Assembly (NCBI RefSeq): GCF_036621135.1
Contig: NZ_JAZIBG010000036.1
Location: 496,001-560,000 of the forward strand
DNA length: 64,000 bases
From: Aquincola agrisoli
GTDB taxonomy: Bacteria; Pseudomonadota; Gammaproteobacteria; Burkholderiales; Burkholderiaceae_C
Reading direction: 5' to 3'
The translations under genes were made by a program, and so were the position numbers. Under the pieces are notes generated by a model. The model was not told where the DNA came from, searched no databases, and saw nothing but the letters and a program-made list of their open reading frames with translations. Positions 46,822 through 56,016 of the stretch are shown piece after piece (positions within the stretch are counted from its first letter, which is position 1; each line of letters starts with the position of its first letter).

Positions 46822-48068
46822 GCTTGCATGAATCGGGTGGCAGAGGCCTCCGGGGCCTCCGGGGAATGGGTCTCGGATACTGGATCGGGTGCCTCGCCGC
46901 GCTGGCCACCGGGATGCCAAGCGTCCGACTGGCCGGAGGCGGCCAGTGCGATCGCATCGCGCAGCGCGTCGAGGCCCAAGCCTTCCATGGCGCTGACGAA
47001 GATCCGCGGCACGCGCAGGCCGGGCGCACGTTCCAGTGCATCCACGAGTACACGCGGGCGCTGGCTTTCGTCGAGCCGGTCGAGCTTGTTATAGACCAGG
47101 ATCTGCGGGATGCGTTCGGCACCGATCTCCGCCAATACCCGATCCACCTCGTCCAACTGCTCCGCCAGCGCCGGGCTGGAGGCATCCACCACGTGCAGCA
47201 GCAGGTCTGCGTCGGCGGCCTCCTGCAGCGTCGCCTGGAAGGCCTCGACCAGCTTGTGCGGTAGGTCGCGGATGAAGCCCACGGTGTCCGACAAGGAAAC
47301 CGCCCGTCCTAGCGATGCCAGGTAGAGCTGGCGCGTCGTGGTATCCAACGTGGCGAACAGCTGGTCGGCGGCATAGGCGCGGGCCTTCACCAAGGCGTTG
47401 AACAGCGTGGACTTGCCCGCATTGGTGTAGCCGACCAGCGAGATCCGGAACGTGCCGTTCTTCTCCCGCGCACGCCTTTGTGTACCGCGCTGCCGCTTGA
47501 CCTTCTCGAGCCGCTGCTTCACGGACTTGATACGGTCGCCGATCATCCGACGATCCAGTTCGATCTGCGCCTCGCCCGGACCGCCACGCGTACCGATGCC
47601 GCCGCGCTGGCGCTCCAGATGGCTCCAGCGCCGAACCAACCTGGTCGCGACGTACTGCAGGCGCGCCAGCTCCACCTGCAGCTTGCCCTCGTGGCTCTGC
47701 GCGCGCTGGGCGAAGATTTCGAGGATCAGCGCGGTCCGGTCAGCGACGGGCACGCCGAGGTGGCGCTCCAGGTTGCGCTGCTGGGCAGGGCTCAAGGCCT
47801 GGTCGAAGATCACGCCGTGTGCGCCGTGCGCCTCGACCAGCGCGCGGATTTCATCCGCCTTGCCGCTGCCGACGAACAAAGCCGCGTCCGGCGCCTTGCG
47901 CCGTGCGATCAGCCGCGCCACGGCCACGTCGCCAGCCGATTCGGCCAGCAACGCGAGTTCGTCGAGCGTGGGATCGAAAGACGACGACGGCCCGAGATCG
48001 ACGCCGACGAGCACAGCCCGGGCGCCCTCGGCAGAAGGCGCGCCAGGCGAGGAGACTTCAGAACTCAA
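46818..48068 (-). CDS. hflX: Ribosome-associated GTPase HflX
   Basis: GTPase of 416 residues that binds 50S subunits and helps split stalled ribosomes. The N-terminal HflX domain (about 20-190, SPAQQRNLERHLGVPVADRT) and ARLQYVATRLVR are followed by G1 GYTNAGKSTLFNAL, G3 DTVGFIRDLPH and G4 NKLD. The start is TTG 48068; GTG 48014 is an alternative. It lies 23 bp after hfq. Confidence 0.94.
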   Translation of the reverse strand: MSSEVSSPGAPSAEGARAVLVGVDLGPSSSFDPTLDELALLAESAGDVAVARLIARRKAPDAALFVGSGKADEIRALVEAHGAHGVIFDQALSPAQQRNLERHLGVPVADRTALILEIFAQRAQSHEGKLQVELARLQYVATRLVRRWSHLERQRGGIGTRGGPGEAQIELDRRMIGDRIKSVKQRLEKVKRQRGTQRRAREKNGTFRISLVGYTNAGKSTLFNALVKARAYAADQLFATLDTTTRQLYLASLGRAVSLSDTVGFIRDLPHKLVEAFQATLQEAADADLLLHVVDASSPALAEQLDEVDRVLAEIGAERIPQILVYNKLDRLDESQRPRVLVDALERAPGLRVPRIFVSAMEGLGLDALRDAIALAASGQSDAWHPGGQRGEAPDPVSETHSPEAPEASATRFMQA

Positions 48069-48091
48069 AGTAGGGAGTACCAGAGCGGCCG

Positions 48092-48334
48092 TCAGGCCGC
48101 GTCGCCCGGTTCCTGCGCATGGAAATTCACCGCACGGCCGGGCACAACCGTGGAGATGGCGTGCTTGTAGACCATTTGCGTCACGGTGTTGCGCAACAGG
48201 ACGACGTATTGGTCGAAGGATTCAATATGGCCCTGCAGCTTGATGCCGTTGACGAGATAGATCGACACCGGCACGTGTTCCTTGCGCAGCAGGTTCAAAA
48301 ACGGGTCTTGTAGAAGTTGCCCTTTATTGCTCAT
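48092..48334 (-). CDS. hfq: RNA chaperone Hfq
   Basis: Sm-like hexameric RNA chaperone of 80 residues. Sm1 (QDPFLNLLRKEHVPVSIYLVNG) and Sm2 (VYKHAISTVVP) are complete and the C-terminal tail is short. ATG 48334 is preferred because GGAGA then sits 6 bp upstream; the ATG at 48340 would leave almost no spacing. The hfq-hflX-hflK-hflC order is conserved. Confidence 0.97.
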   Translation of the reverse strand: MSNKGQLLQDPFLNLLRKEHVPVSIYLVNGIKLQGHIESFDQYVVLLRNTVTQMVYKHAISTVVPGRAVNFHAQEPGDAA

Positions 48335-48436
48335 GGACATTCTCCGTGTCTTCGCAGTTCAGATTCATAGCACGTTATCACAGGGTTGCCCCTGATGGCC
48401 GGCGGATGCACGACAACGTCGTCCTGCCCCAGCCCT

Positions 48437-49777
48437 TTACGAGCCCTTGTCGTCGAAAGGGTTCCGCGACGATTTCATTTCAATGCGCAGCGGCGTGCCG
48501 GTGAGCTTGAAATGGTCGCGGATCCGGCCTTCCAGAAATCGCTTGTAGGCGTCCGTCACGTGCTCCAGAGAATTCCCGTGCACCACGACGACCGGGGGAT
48601 TCATGCCCCCTTGGTGGGCATACCTGAGCTTGGGCCTGAAATTGCCGGCCCGCTTGGGCGCCTGGTGCGTCACCGCGTCGTGCACGAGCCGCGTCAGCAC
48701 AGGCGTCGACATCTTGCACGTGGCCGAAGCATGGGCGTCGGCGATGGTCTTCCACAGCGGGCCGAGGCCCTGGCGCTTCAACGCCGAGATCTGCACGATG
48801 GGGGCGAACTTCAGGAATGCCAGGCGGCTCGCGATCGAGCGCTCCAGCATCTCGCGCTGGTAGCCGTCGATGGCATCCCACTTGTTGACCGCGAGGACCA
48901 CGGCCCGCCCCGCATCCAGCACGTAGCCGGCGATGTGCGCATCCTGTTCGGTCACGCCCTGGGTCGCGTCGAGCAGTAGCACGACGACGTTGGCGTCGGC
49001 GATGGCCTGCAGCGTCTTGACGACCGAGAACTTCTCGATCGCCTCGAAGACGCGGCCCTTGCGGCGCAAACCCGCCGTGTCGATCAGCTCGAAGCGCTGG
49101 CCGTTGCGCTCGAAGGGCACATGGATGGCATCGCGCGTGGTGCCGGGCATGTCGAAGGCGATGAGCCGCTCCTCGCCGAGCCAGGTGTTGATGAGGGTGC
49201 TCTTGCCGACATTCGGGCGCCCTGCCACGGCCAGGCGGATGGGCCGCCCCTCGTCCCCCTCGGCCTCTTCATCCTCCTCGGGCCACTCGAAGCTGTCGAG
49301 GACCGCCTCGGCCAGGCTGCGGATGCCCTGGCCGTGCGACGCGGAGATCGGGTGCGGCTCGCCCATGCCGAGTTCATGGAACTCGGCCAGCAGCGGGGAT
49401 TCGATCATCCCCTCCGCCTTGTTCACCGCGATGAACACCCGCTTGTTCGCCGCGCGCAGGTAGCGCGCGATGTCCTGGTCCTGGGGCGACAACCCGGCGC
49501 GGATGTCGACGACGAACACCACCGCATCGGCCTCCGCGACGGCCTGCTTGGTCTGCTTGGCCATCTCGGCCACGACGCCGGTGGGCTTGTCCGGCTCGAA
49601 ACCACCCGTGTCGATCAGGATGAACTCGCGGCTGCCAACCCGGGCATCGCCGTAGTGGCGGTCACGGGTCAGGCCCGCAAAATCGGCCACGATCGCATCG
49701 CGGCTCTTGGTGAGCCGGTTGAAGAGCGTGCTCTTGCCGACATTGGGGCGGCCCACCAGGGCCACGACCGGTTTCAT
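48437..49777 (-). CDS. der: Ribosome biogenesis GTPase Der (EngA)
   Basis: Double GTPase of 446 residues for 50S maturation. Two G domains have GRPNVGKSTLFNRL at residues 8-21 and GRPNVGKSTLINTWL near 188, each with its DTGGF/DTAGL and NKxE/NKWD motifs. A KH-like C-terminal domain (PVLTRLVHDAVTHQAPKR) follows. It lies 22 bp after bamB. Confidence 0.97.
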   Translation of the reverse strand: MKPVVALVGRPNVGKSTLFNRLTKSRDAIVADFAGLTRDRHYGDARVGSREFILIDTGGFEPDKPTGVVAEMAKQTKQAVAEADAVVFVVDIRAGLSPQDQDIARYLRAANKRVFIAVNKAEGMIESPLLAEFHELGMGEPHPISASHGQGIRSLAEAVLDSFEWPEEDEEAEGDEGRPIRLAVAGRPNVGKSTLINTWLGEERLIAFDMPGTTRDAIHVPFERNGQRFELIDTAGLRRKGRVFEAIEKFSVVKTLQAIADANVVVLLLDATQGVTEQDAHIAGYVLDAGRAVVLAVNKWDAIDGYQREMLERSIASRLAFLKFAPIVQISALKRQGLGPLWKTIADAHASATCKMSTPVLTRLVHDAVTHQAPKRAGNFRPKLRYAHQGGMNPPVVVVHGNSLEHVTDAYKRFLEGRIRDHFKLTGTPLRIEMKSSRNPFDDKGS

Positions 49778-49799
49778 AGGATGTACCTGCTGTCCGCCA

Positions 49800-50921
49800 T
49801 CACTCGGGGCGGAATGCGAAGACGCCGCCGTTGCGCGTCGTCACGATGACCGTATTGCCCCAGCGCACCGGTGCTCCGAGCACCGGCGAACCATCGGTGG
49901 GCAGGCGCAGCAACGTCGCGCCATTCTGACGGTCGAGGAAATGGACCTGGCCTTCGACGTCACCGAAGATCACGGTGCGGCCGATCACCAACGCACCGCT
50001 GAGTTGGCGGTACATCAGGCGCTCGCTCGTCCAGGCGATGTCGCCGTTCGACGCCCGCCACGCGGTGATGCGATCGCTGCCATCCGCGCCGACCACCAGG
50101 TCCGCATCCGCCCCGACGGCCTGCACGCCACCGACATTCTTGCTCCACTGCAGCGCGCCTCGTTCCGCGTTGACACAACCCACGGAAGACTGGAAAGCGC
50201 GCATGCAGACCGATTCGCCATGGCGCTGCAGGGGCCCGATCAGGTCGGCCAGCCGCTCGACCTCGTTGGTACCGCGCGGCGTGGCCACCGCCACGTCCCA
50301 GCGCACCGTGCCCCGCAGCGGGTCGACACCGACGAGGCGCGGGCCCTGGCCGACCAGCAGCGTGTCCTTGTAGGGGGCGAGCACGCTGGCCTGCGACAGC
50401 GTGAGCGCGTCGCCCGGACGCTGGAGCTTCCACAGCAGCTTGCCGTCGAGGGCATCGAACGCGTTGACGATGCGATCCACGCCCATCACGAACACCCGCT
50501 CGCCCGCCACCAACGGCGGCGTCGCCACGCGGGCATTCAGGCGATGGCGCCACTTGACGCCACCACGCTCCAGCACCACGAGTTCGTTGTCGCGCGTGAC
50601 GACGGCAGCGACACGCCCGTCGGTCCCCACGCCGGCGACGATGCGCCCACCGACGTTGCCTCGCCAGATCTCTGCGCCGGAATCGGCCTGCAGCGTGACG
50701 ACGTTGCCGTCCCCCGAGGCGAGCGTGATCTCGCCCTCACGCACGGTCGGCACCAGCGGGAAGGTCAGCGTGTCGAGGCGGACGCTCCACACCTGGCGCC
50801 CGGCGATCGCTGGCGTCACGGTTTCCAGCGGCGTGGGCTTCGGCTTGTCGGTCGACGAGCAGCCGGCAGCCGTCACGACGACGGCCGCCACCGCCATGCA
50901 ACGCAGCAACAGGGTGCGCAT
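49800..50921 (-). CDS. bamB: Outer-membrane assembly lipoprotein BamB
   Basis: Eight-bladed PQQ-like beta-propeller lipoprotein of 373 residues in the BAM complex. Signal peptide with lipobox TAAGC gives C21. Repeats such as VTLQADSGAEIWRGNVGG and LNARVATPPLVAGERVFVMG are visible. ATG 50921 shares a base with the yfgM-like stop (TGATG). Confidence 0.93.
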   Translation of the reverse strand: MRTLLLRCMAVAAVVVTAAGCSSTDKPKPTPLETVTPAIAGRQVWSVRLDTLTFPLVPTVREGEITLASGDGNVVTLQADSGAEIWRGNVGGRIVAGVGTDGRVAAVVTRDNELVVLERGGVKWRHRLNARVATPPLVAGERVFVMGVDRIVNAFDALDGKLLWKLQRPGDALTLSQASVLAPYKDTLLVGQGPRLVGVDPLRGTVRWDVAVATPRGTNEVERLADLIGPLQRHGESVCMRAFQSSVGCVNAERGALQWSKNVGGVQAVGADADLVVGADGSDRITAWRASNGDIAWTSERLMYRQLSGALVIGRTVIFGDVEGQVHFLDRQNGATLLRLPTDGSPVLGAPVRWGNTVIVTTRNGGVFAFRPE

Positions 50922-51583
50922 CACGGCGCCACCCCGCTGGCCGCCGGCGCAGCCCCCAGCGCCGTGAGCTTGGCGTCGATCAGCTGCCGGTACTCGAGCT
51001 TGGCGTCCATCGCCTTCCAGGCGGCCTGGTAAGCCGCCTTGGCTTCATCCTGCTTACCCTGGGCAAGCAGCACATCGCCGCGGCGGTCGGCGACCAGTGC
51101 CTCGAAGCCGGTGGATTTGGCAGCTTCCAGCTGGCGCAGCGCGTCGTCGTACTGCTTCTTGTCGATCAGGATGCCGGCCGCACGCAGCCGGGCCACGGTG
51201 CGGTATTCATCCTCGCTGGCGTTGTCGGCCACCCAGGCCAAGGTCGCCAGCGCCTCGTCGGGCTGGCCCTTGTCGAACTGGAGCTTGGCGGCAACCAAGC
51301 CGCCCTGCCCCGCATAGGCCGTGCGCGGATAGGTGCCCTTGAGATCCCCGAAGACCTGCGTGGCACGCGCCGAGTCGCCTGCGTTCGCCGCGACCTCGAG
51401 CGCGTCGTACATCGCCGCTGCCTTGACGCCCTGGTTGCGCTGCCAGGTGTTCCAGCCGGTCCAGGCCGCGAAGCCGCCCAGCGCGAGCACGAGCACCCAG
51501 GTGATGAGGTTGCCGTACTGCCGCCAGAAGGCCTTGATGTCGTCGAGCTGTTCCTGCTCTTGCAGATCGAGTTGGGTTGCCAT
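50921..51583 (-). CDS. YfgM-like periplasmic TPR protein
   Basis: Single-span membrane protein of 220 residues. A cytoplasmic N-terminus (LDLQEQEQLDDIKAFWRQYG) and one membrane segment at about 26-45 precede TPR units facing the periplasm (GQPDEALATLAWVADNAS, KKQYDDALRQLEAAKS). E. coli YfgM works with PpiD at SecYEG and with chaperones; the role here is inferred. The neighbours hisS and bamB match the E. coli order. Confidence 0.88.
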   Translation of the reverse strand: MATQLDLQEQEQLDDIKAFWRQYGNLITWVLVLALGGFAAWTGWNTWQRNQGVKAAAMYDALEVAANAGDSARATQVFGDLKGTYPRTAYAGQGGLVAAKLQFDKGQPDEALATLAWVADNASEDEYRTVARLRAAGILIDKKQYDDALRQLEAAKSTGFEALVADRRGDVLLAQGKQDEAKAAYQAAWKAMDAKLEYRQLIDAKLTALGAAPAASGVAP

Positions 51584-51628
51584 GCGATGCTTCTTGTATT
51601 CAGACCGCCCCGTTCGGCGGAGGCGGGA

Positions 51629-52924
51629 TTATGCGTTGCGCAGTTCGTGCGCCCAGGCGCCGACGTCGGCCAGCGGCCGCAGCGCCTGGGTGGCCTGCGC
51701 GTCGCGCAGCGGCTTCACGGCCACTTCGCCACGCGCCAGCTCCTCGTCGCCAAAGATCAGCGCGAAGCGGGCACCGCTGGCGTCCGCCTTCTTGAACTGC
51801 GACTTCATGCTGCCGCGCCCTTCGGCGCCTCCCGGGTGCATGACGACGGCCACTCCGGCCGCGCGCAGCGCTTCCAGCACGGGCACCACGGCAGGCAGGG
51901 CGACTTCCGACGGCACGATGGCGTAGGCACCCGGTGCGGCCGAAGGCGCCTCGATACCCACGGTCTCCAGCAGCAGCAGCAGGCGCTCCAGCCCCAGGCC
52001 CCAGCCGACGCCCGGCGACGGCTTGCCGCCGAGCTGCTCGATCAGGCCGTCGTAGCGGCCGCCGCCGCACACCGTCGCCTGCGAACCGAGCTTGTCGGTC
52101 GTCCATTCGAAGACGGTGAGGTTGTAGTAGTCCATGCCGCGCACCAGGCGCGGATTGATGCGGTAGGCCAGGCCGACGGCATCGAGCACACGGCGGACGC
52201 CGTCGAAGTGCGCCATCGACTCGGGGCCAAGGAAGTCGATCAGCCGCGGCGCCGCATCGACCATCGCCTGCATCGCAGGGTTCTTGGTGTCGAGCACGCG
52301 CAGCGGGTTGCTGTGCAGCCGGCGCCTGGCGTCGTCGTCCAGCAGGTCGGCGTGGGCTTCCAGGTGGCGGATCAGCGCTTCGCGGTGCGCGCGGCGTTCG
52401 TCGGGCTGCCCCAGGCTGTTGATCTCGAGCGTGATGTCGCGTCCTTCCACCAGGCCCAGCTCGCGCCACAGCGAACGCGTCAGCAGGATGATCTCGGCGT
52501 CCACGTCGGGGCCGGGAAACCCCAGCACCTCCACGCCGACCTGATGGAACTGGCGGTAGCGGCCCTTCTGCGGCCGTTCGTGGCGGAACATCGGGCCGAC
52601 GTAGAAGAGGCGCCGGCCGCCCTCGCGCAGGAAGCTGTGCTCGACCATCGCTCGCACCACGCCGGCCGTGCCTTCGGGGCGCAGCGTGAGCTGGTCGCCG
52701 TTCAGCCGGTCCTCGAAAGAGTACATCTCCTTCTCGACGATGTCGGTCACCTCGCCCAGGCCACGCACGAACAGCGCCGTCGGCTCGACGATGGGCGTGC
52801 GCACGCTCTGGTAGCCGTAGCGCTGCATCAGCGAGCGCACGGTGGCCTCCACCCATTCCCAGCGCGAGGAATCGGGCGGCAGCAGGTCGTTCATGCCTTT
52901 GACGGCACTCAGTCGTTCAGCCAT
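51629..52924 (-). CDS. hisS: Histidyl-tRNA synthetase
   Basis: Class II synthetase of 431 residues. KGMNDLLPPDS at the N-terminus, motif 2 RPEGTAGVVRAMVEH, the histidine-A region GGGRYDGLIEQLGGKPSPGVG, motif 3 GWGLGLERLLLLLE and the C-terminal anticodon-binding domain are present. It is paralogous to HisZ further along the same strand. Confidence 0.97.
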   Translation of the reverse strand: MAERLSAVKGMNDLLPPDSSRWEWVEATVRSLMQRYGYQSVRTPIVEPTALFVRGLGEVTDIVEKEMYSFEDRLNGDQLTLRPEGTAGVVRAMVEHSFLREGGRRLFYVGPMFRHERPQKGRYRQFHQVGVEVLGFPGPDVDAEIILLTRSLWRELGLVEGRDITLEINSLGQPDERRAHREALIRHLEAHADLLDDDARRRLHSNPLRVLDTKNPAMQAMVDAAPRLIDFLGPESMAHFDGVRRVLDAVGLAYRINPRLVRGMDYYNLTVFEWTTDKLGSQATVCGGGRYDGLIEQLGGKPSPGVGWGLGLERLLLLLETVGIEAPSAAPGAYAIVPSEVALPAVVPVLEALRAAGVAVVMHPGGAEGRGSMKSQFKKADASGARFALIFGDEELARGEVAVKPLRDAQATQALRPLADVGAWAHELRNA

Positions 52925-52992
52925 GTCTGGAATGCGATTGAGGAGCGCGATGTGCGCTCCGGTTCGGCGGGAAGACGGACAAAGTCAGCGCA

Positions 52993-54303
52993 TCAATGCG
53001 CTTGCGCCTCGGCGCCGAAGCGGCGCTCGATGTAGCCCTCGACGATCTTCTGGAATTCGGTGGCGATGCCCTCGCCGCGCAGCGTCATCGCCTTCTCGCC
53101 GTCGATGAACACCGGCGCGGCCGGTGCTTCGCCGTTGCCGGGCAGGCTGATGCCGATGTCGGCATGCTTGCTTTCGCCCGGGCCGTTGACGATGCAGCCC
53201 ATCACGGCCACCTTGAGGGTCTCGACGCCCGGATAGCGCGCCTTCCACACCGGCATGCTGGCGCGCAGGTGGTCGTCAATCTGCTTGGCCAGCTCCTGGA
53301 ACGTGGTACTGGTGGTGCGGCCGCAGCCGGGGCAGGCGGTGACGCTCGGGTTGAAGCTGCGCAGGCCCAGCGCCTGGAGGATCTCGCCGGCCACCACCAC
53401 CTCTTGCGTGCGCGCCTCACCGGGCTGCGGCGTCAGGCTCACGCGGATGGTGTCGCCGATGCCCTCCTGCAGCAGGATGGACAGCGCCGTGGCCGAGGCC
53501 ACCGTGCCCTTGGTGCCCATGCCGGCTTCGGTGAGGCCCAGGTGCAGCGCGTAGTCGCAGCGGCGGGCCAGCGCGCGGTAGACCGAGATCAGGTCCTGCA
53601 CGCCGCTGACCTTGCAGCTGATGATGATCTGGTTGGCATCGAGGCCGATGTCCTGCGCATAGGCGGCCGACTGCAGCGCCGACTGCACCAGCGCCTGGTA
53701 CATCACCTGCTTGGCATCCCACGGCTGCGCGCGGCGGCCGTTCTCGTCCATCAGCGAAGCCATCAGCTCCTGGTCGAGGCTGCCCCAGTTGACGCCGATG
53801 CGTACCGCCTTGCCGTACTTGGCGGCGGCTTCCACCATCATCGCGAACTGGCGGTCTCGCTTGTCGCCCTTGCCGACGTTGCCGGGGTTGATGCGGTACT
53901 TGGACAGGGCCTGCGCCATGTCCGGGAACTCGGTCAGCAGCCGGTGGCCGTTGTAGTGGAAGTCGCCGATCAGCGGCACGTCGATGCCCATGCGATCGAG
54001 TTGCTCGCGGATGTGCGGCACGGCCTGCGCGGCCTCCGGCGTGTTGACGGTGATGCGCACCATCTCGGAGCCCGCCAGCGCCAGGTCCTTGACCTGGATG
54101 GCCGTCTCGATCACCTCGACCGTGTCGGTGTTGGTCATCGACTGCACGCGCACCGGGGCATCGCCGCCGACGGTGACGACACGGTCGCCCCAGACCACGC
54201 GCGCCTGGCGCGAGCGGCGCGGCGCCGGCCGGGCGGCATCGATCATTCCTTCGGGATCGTCCAACATCGGGGTCGAAGAGTCTGGCTGGGCGGCTGTGTT
54301 CAT
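52993..54303 (-). CDS. ispG: 4-hydroxy-3-methylbut-2-enyl diphosphate synthase
   Basis: Iron-sulfur enzyme of the MEP pathway that opens MEcPP to HMBPP. The protein has 436 residues. The barrel domain opens with VVWGDRVVTVGGDAPVRVQSMTN, which is split over two motifs. The 4Fe-4S ligands are in CPGCGR and MGCIVNGPGE. ATG 54303 is chosen; about 35 extra residues precede the conserved core. dxr of the same pathway is also in this window. Confidence 0.96.
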   Translation of the reverse strand: MNTAAQPDSSTPMLDDPEGMIDAARPAPRRSRQARVVWGDRVVTVGGDAPVRVQSMTNTDTVEVIETAIQVKDLALAGSEMVRITVNTPEAAQAVPHIREQLDRMGIDVPLIGDFHYNGHRLLTEFPDMAQALSKYRINPGNVGKGDKRDRQFAMMVEAAAKYGKAVRIGVNWGSLDQELMASLMDENGRRAQPWDAKQVMYQALVQSALQSAAYAQDIGLDANQIIISCKVSGVQDLISVYRALARRCDYALHLGLTEAGMGTKGTVASATALSILLQEGIGDTIRVSLTPQPGEARTQEVVVAGEILQALGLRSFNPSVTACPGCGRTTSTTFQELAKQIDDHLRASMPVWKARYPGVETLKVAVMGCIVNGPGESKHADIGISLPGNGEAPAAPVFIDGEKAMTLRGEGIATEFQKIVEGYIERRFGAEAQAH

Positions 54304-54308
54304 GGCGG

Positions 54309-55217
54309 TCACTGGAGTTCGAGCCGAGCGACGTTGTCCCGCGTGGCCGAGACGTCGACCGGCTGGCCGCGGAAGCTCACCTGCGTGCCGGCGGCGTTGC
54401 CGATTGTCGCGCGCAACGGCATCTGGCCGTCGAGGCCCACGGTTTCGCCGGGCTGCAAGGTGCGGGACAGGAGCACCCGGCCACCGCCGTCGCGCACCTC
54501 GATCCAGGACTCCGCGGTCGCGCGCAGCACCAGCGGCCCGGCGACCAGCGCCGCCGCGCCCCCGCCGGCGCCGGACGCCGCAGGCGCCGGGACGCTGGCC
54601 GCGGGCGCTGCCGCCACCGGCGCAGGCACCTCGGCCGCCGACGCGGGCAACTCCGCCGCCGAAGGCACCGAGTGCACCGTCTCGATCGCTGCCGACGCCG
54701 CTTCGACCGCCTCGCCCACCGCCGCCGAGGCCCCCGCAGCCGACGACGGGATCACCTCGTCGGCACCTTCCGATACCGACGGACCTCCGAGCCAGCTCGG
54801 CGTCAGCCCCTCCGGCACGAGGTAGACGACCAAGGCGGCCACCAGCATCAAGCCCGCGCCCCAAAGCACCGGCTTCTGCAGGACGGCCCATTCCGGCGGA
54901 TCGCTGCGGGAAGGCCGCTCGCGGAACGGCTGGTTCAAGCCGGTGCTGACGTCCGCCAGGGCCCCGCCCCGATCCGACCTGTGCGGCAGCAGCGCCAACA
55001 CGGGATCGGCATCGATCTTCAACGTCCGGCAGACGGTCTTCGCCAGGGCCCGGACGAAGGTCATGTCCGGCAACTCCTCGTACCGGTCGGATTCGAGCGC
55101 CTCGAGCTTGCGCGGCGTGACCTTGATCGACGCCGCGAGCGCGGCGACATGGATGCCCTGCTTTTCGCGGGCGGCCTTCAGCAGCGACCCCGCCGTGGCG
55201 GCGACAGCCTCACTCAT
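54309..55217 (-). CDS. rodZ: RodZ-like helix-turn-helix membrane protein
   Basis: 302 residues. A cytoplasmic helix-turn-helix (about 10-80, LLKAAREKQGIHVAALAASI) is followed by a membrane segment near 125-145 and a long Ala/Pro/Ser-rich linker. A DUF4115-type periplasmic beta domain follows (VLRATAESWIEVRDGGGR). In E. coli RodZ couples MreB to the cell-wall elongation machinery. The linker, about 90 residues, is low complexity. Place beside ispG and pilW supports the call. Confidence 0.85.
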   Translation of the reverse strand: MSEAVAATAGSLLKAAREKQGIHVAALAASIKVTPRKLEALESDRYEELPDMTFVRALAKTVCRTLKIDADPVLALLPHRSDRGGALADVSTGLNQPFRERPSRSDPPEWAVLQKPVLWGAGLMLVAALVVYLVPEGLTPSWLGGPSVSEGADEVIPSSAAGASAAVGEAVEAASAAIETVHSVPSAAELPASAAEVPAPVAAAPAASVPAPAASGAGGGAAALVAGPLVLRATAESWIEVRDGGGRVLLSRTLQPGETVGLDGQMPLRATIGNAAGTQVSFRGQPVDVSATRDNVARLELQ

Positions 55218-56016
55218 CGAAGTTTCCTCTTTCGAACGCCAGGGCCGGCGGCGACTGGGGGAACCTGGCCAGCAACTGCCGCCCCCACTCCTCCACGCCG
55301 CCACGGTTGCCGAGCTTGCGCTCGATGCGCACCGCCAGCCACAGCGATTGTTCGTTCGACGTTTCCTGGCGAAGGTTCACCCGCCGCACGTAGAAGCGGG
55401 CACGCTCGTACTCGCCGCGCAGGTACAGCACTTCGGACAAGTTGATGGCGGTCGTCGGATTGCCCGGATCGATCTCATAGGCGCGGGCGAGCGAGCGCTC
55501 TGCCACGTCGAGCTGGCCGCTGCGCGCCTGGCAGACGCCCTGTGCGAGCAGCGTGCGCACCTGATCGCGGTACTGGGGCACCGCCATCGCCGCATCAAAC
55601 TGCTGCTGCGCGTCGGGAAACCGCCGGTGCTGGCACAGGAACCAGCCGTAGTTGTGCCTGGCGTCGCCATCGCGAGGGTTGAGCTGCAGCGCACGCCGGA
55701 AGCTGTCGTCCGCCAGACGCTCCTCGCCCATCGCCGCGTAGATCAGGCCCCTCAGGTTGTAGGCCTCGCCCATGTCCGGCCGCGAATTGAGGGCCTGCTT
55801 GACTTCGTCGAGGGCCACGTCCATCTGTTGGCGGCCGAAGTAGCCGGCGGCCAACTCCAACCGCAGCCTCGCACGGCGGTCGGCATCGGTCTGGTCGGAC
55901 GCGGTCCGGAGCTCCTGCGTCGAACCCTGCAGCTCCGGCTGACCGGGCGGCTGGCCTGCACAACCCGCCAGGGCCGCGAGCGCTGCCAGCACGCCGGCGA
56001 TACGGCGCACGTTCAA
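55210..56016 (-). CDS. pilW: PilW (PilF)-type pilotin lipoprotein with TPR
   Basis: Outer-membrane lipoprotein of 268 residues that helps assemble the type IV pilus secretin PilQ. Lipobox LAGC gives C19. TPR units span about 45-235 (MGEAYNLRGLIYAAMGEERLADDS..., then AYEIDPGNPTTAINLSEV). The start is TTG 56016 overlapping the rlmN stop (TTGA) with GGAGGG upstream; GTG 56010 is an alternative. Its stop overlaps the start of the RodZ-like gene by 8 bp. Confidence 0.88.
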   Translation of the reverse strand: MNVRRIAGVLAALAALAGCAGQPPGQPELQGSTQELRTASDQTDADRRARLRLELAAGYFGRQQMDVALDEVKQALNSRPDMGEAYNLRGLIYAAMGEERLADDSFRRALQLNPRDGDARHNYGWFLCQHRRFPDAQQQFDAAMAVPQYRDQVRTLLAQGVCQARSGQLDVAERSLARAYEIDPGNPTTAINLSEVLYLRGEYERARFYVRRVNLRQETSNEQSLWLAVRIERKLGNRGGVEEWGRQLLARFPQSPPALAFERGNFDE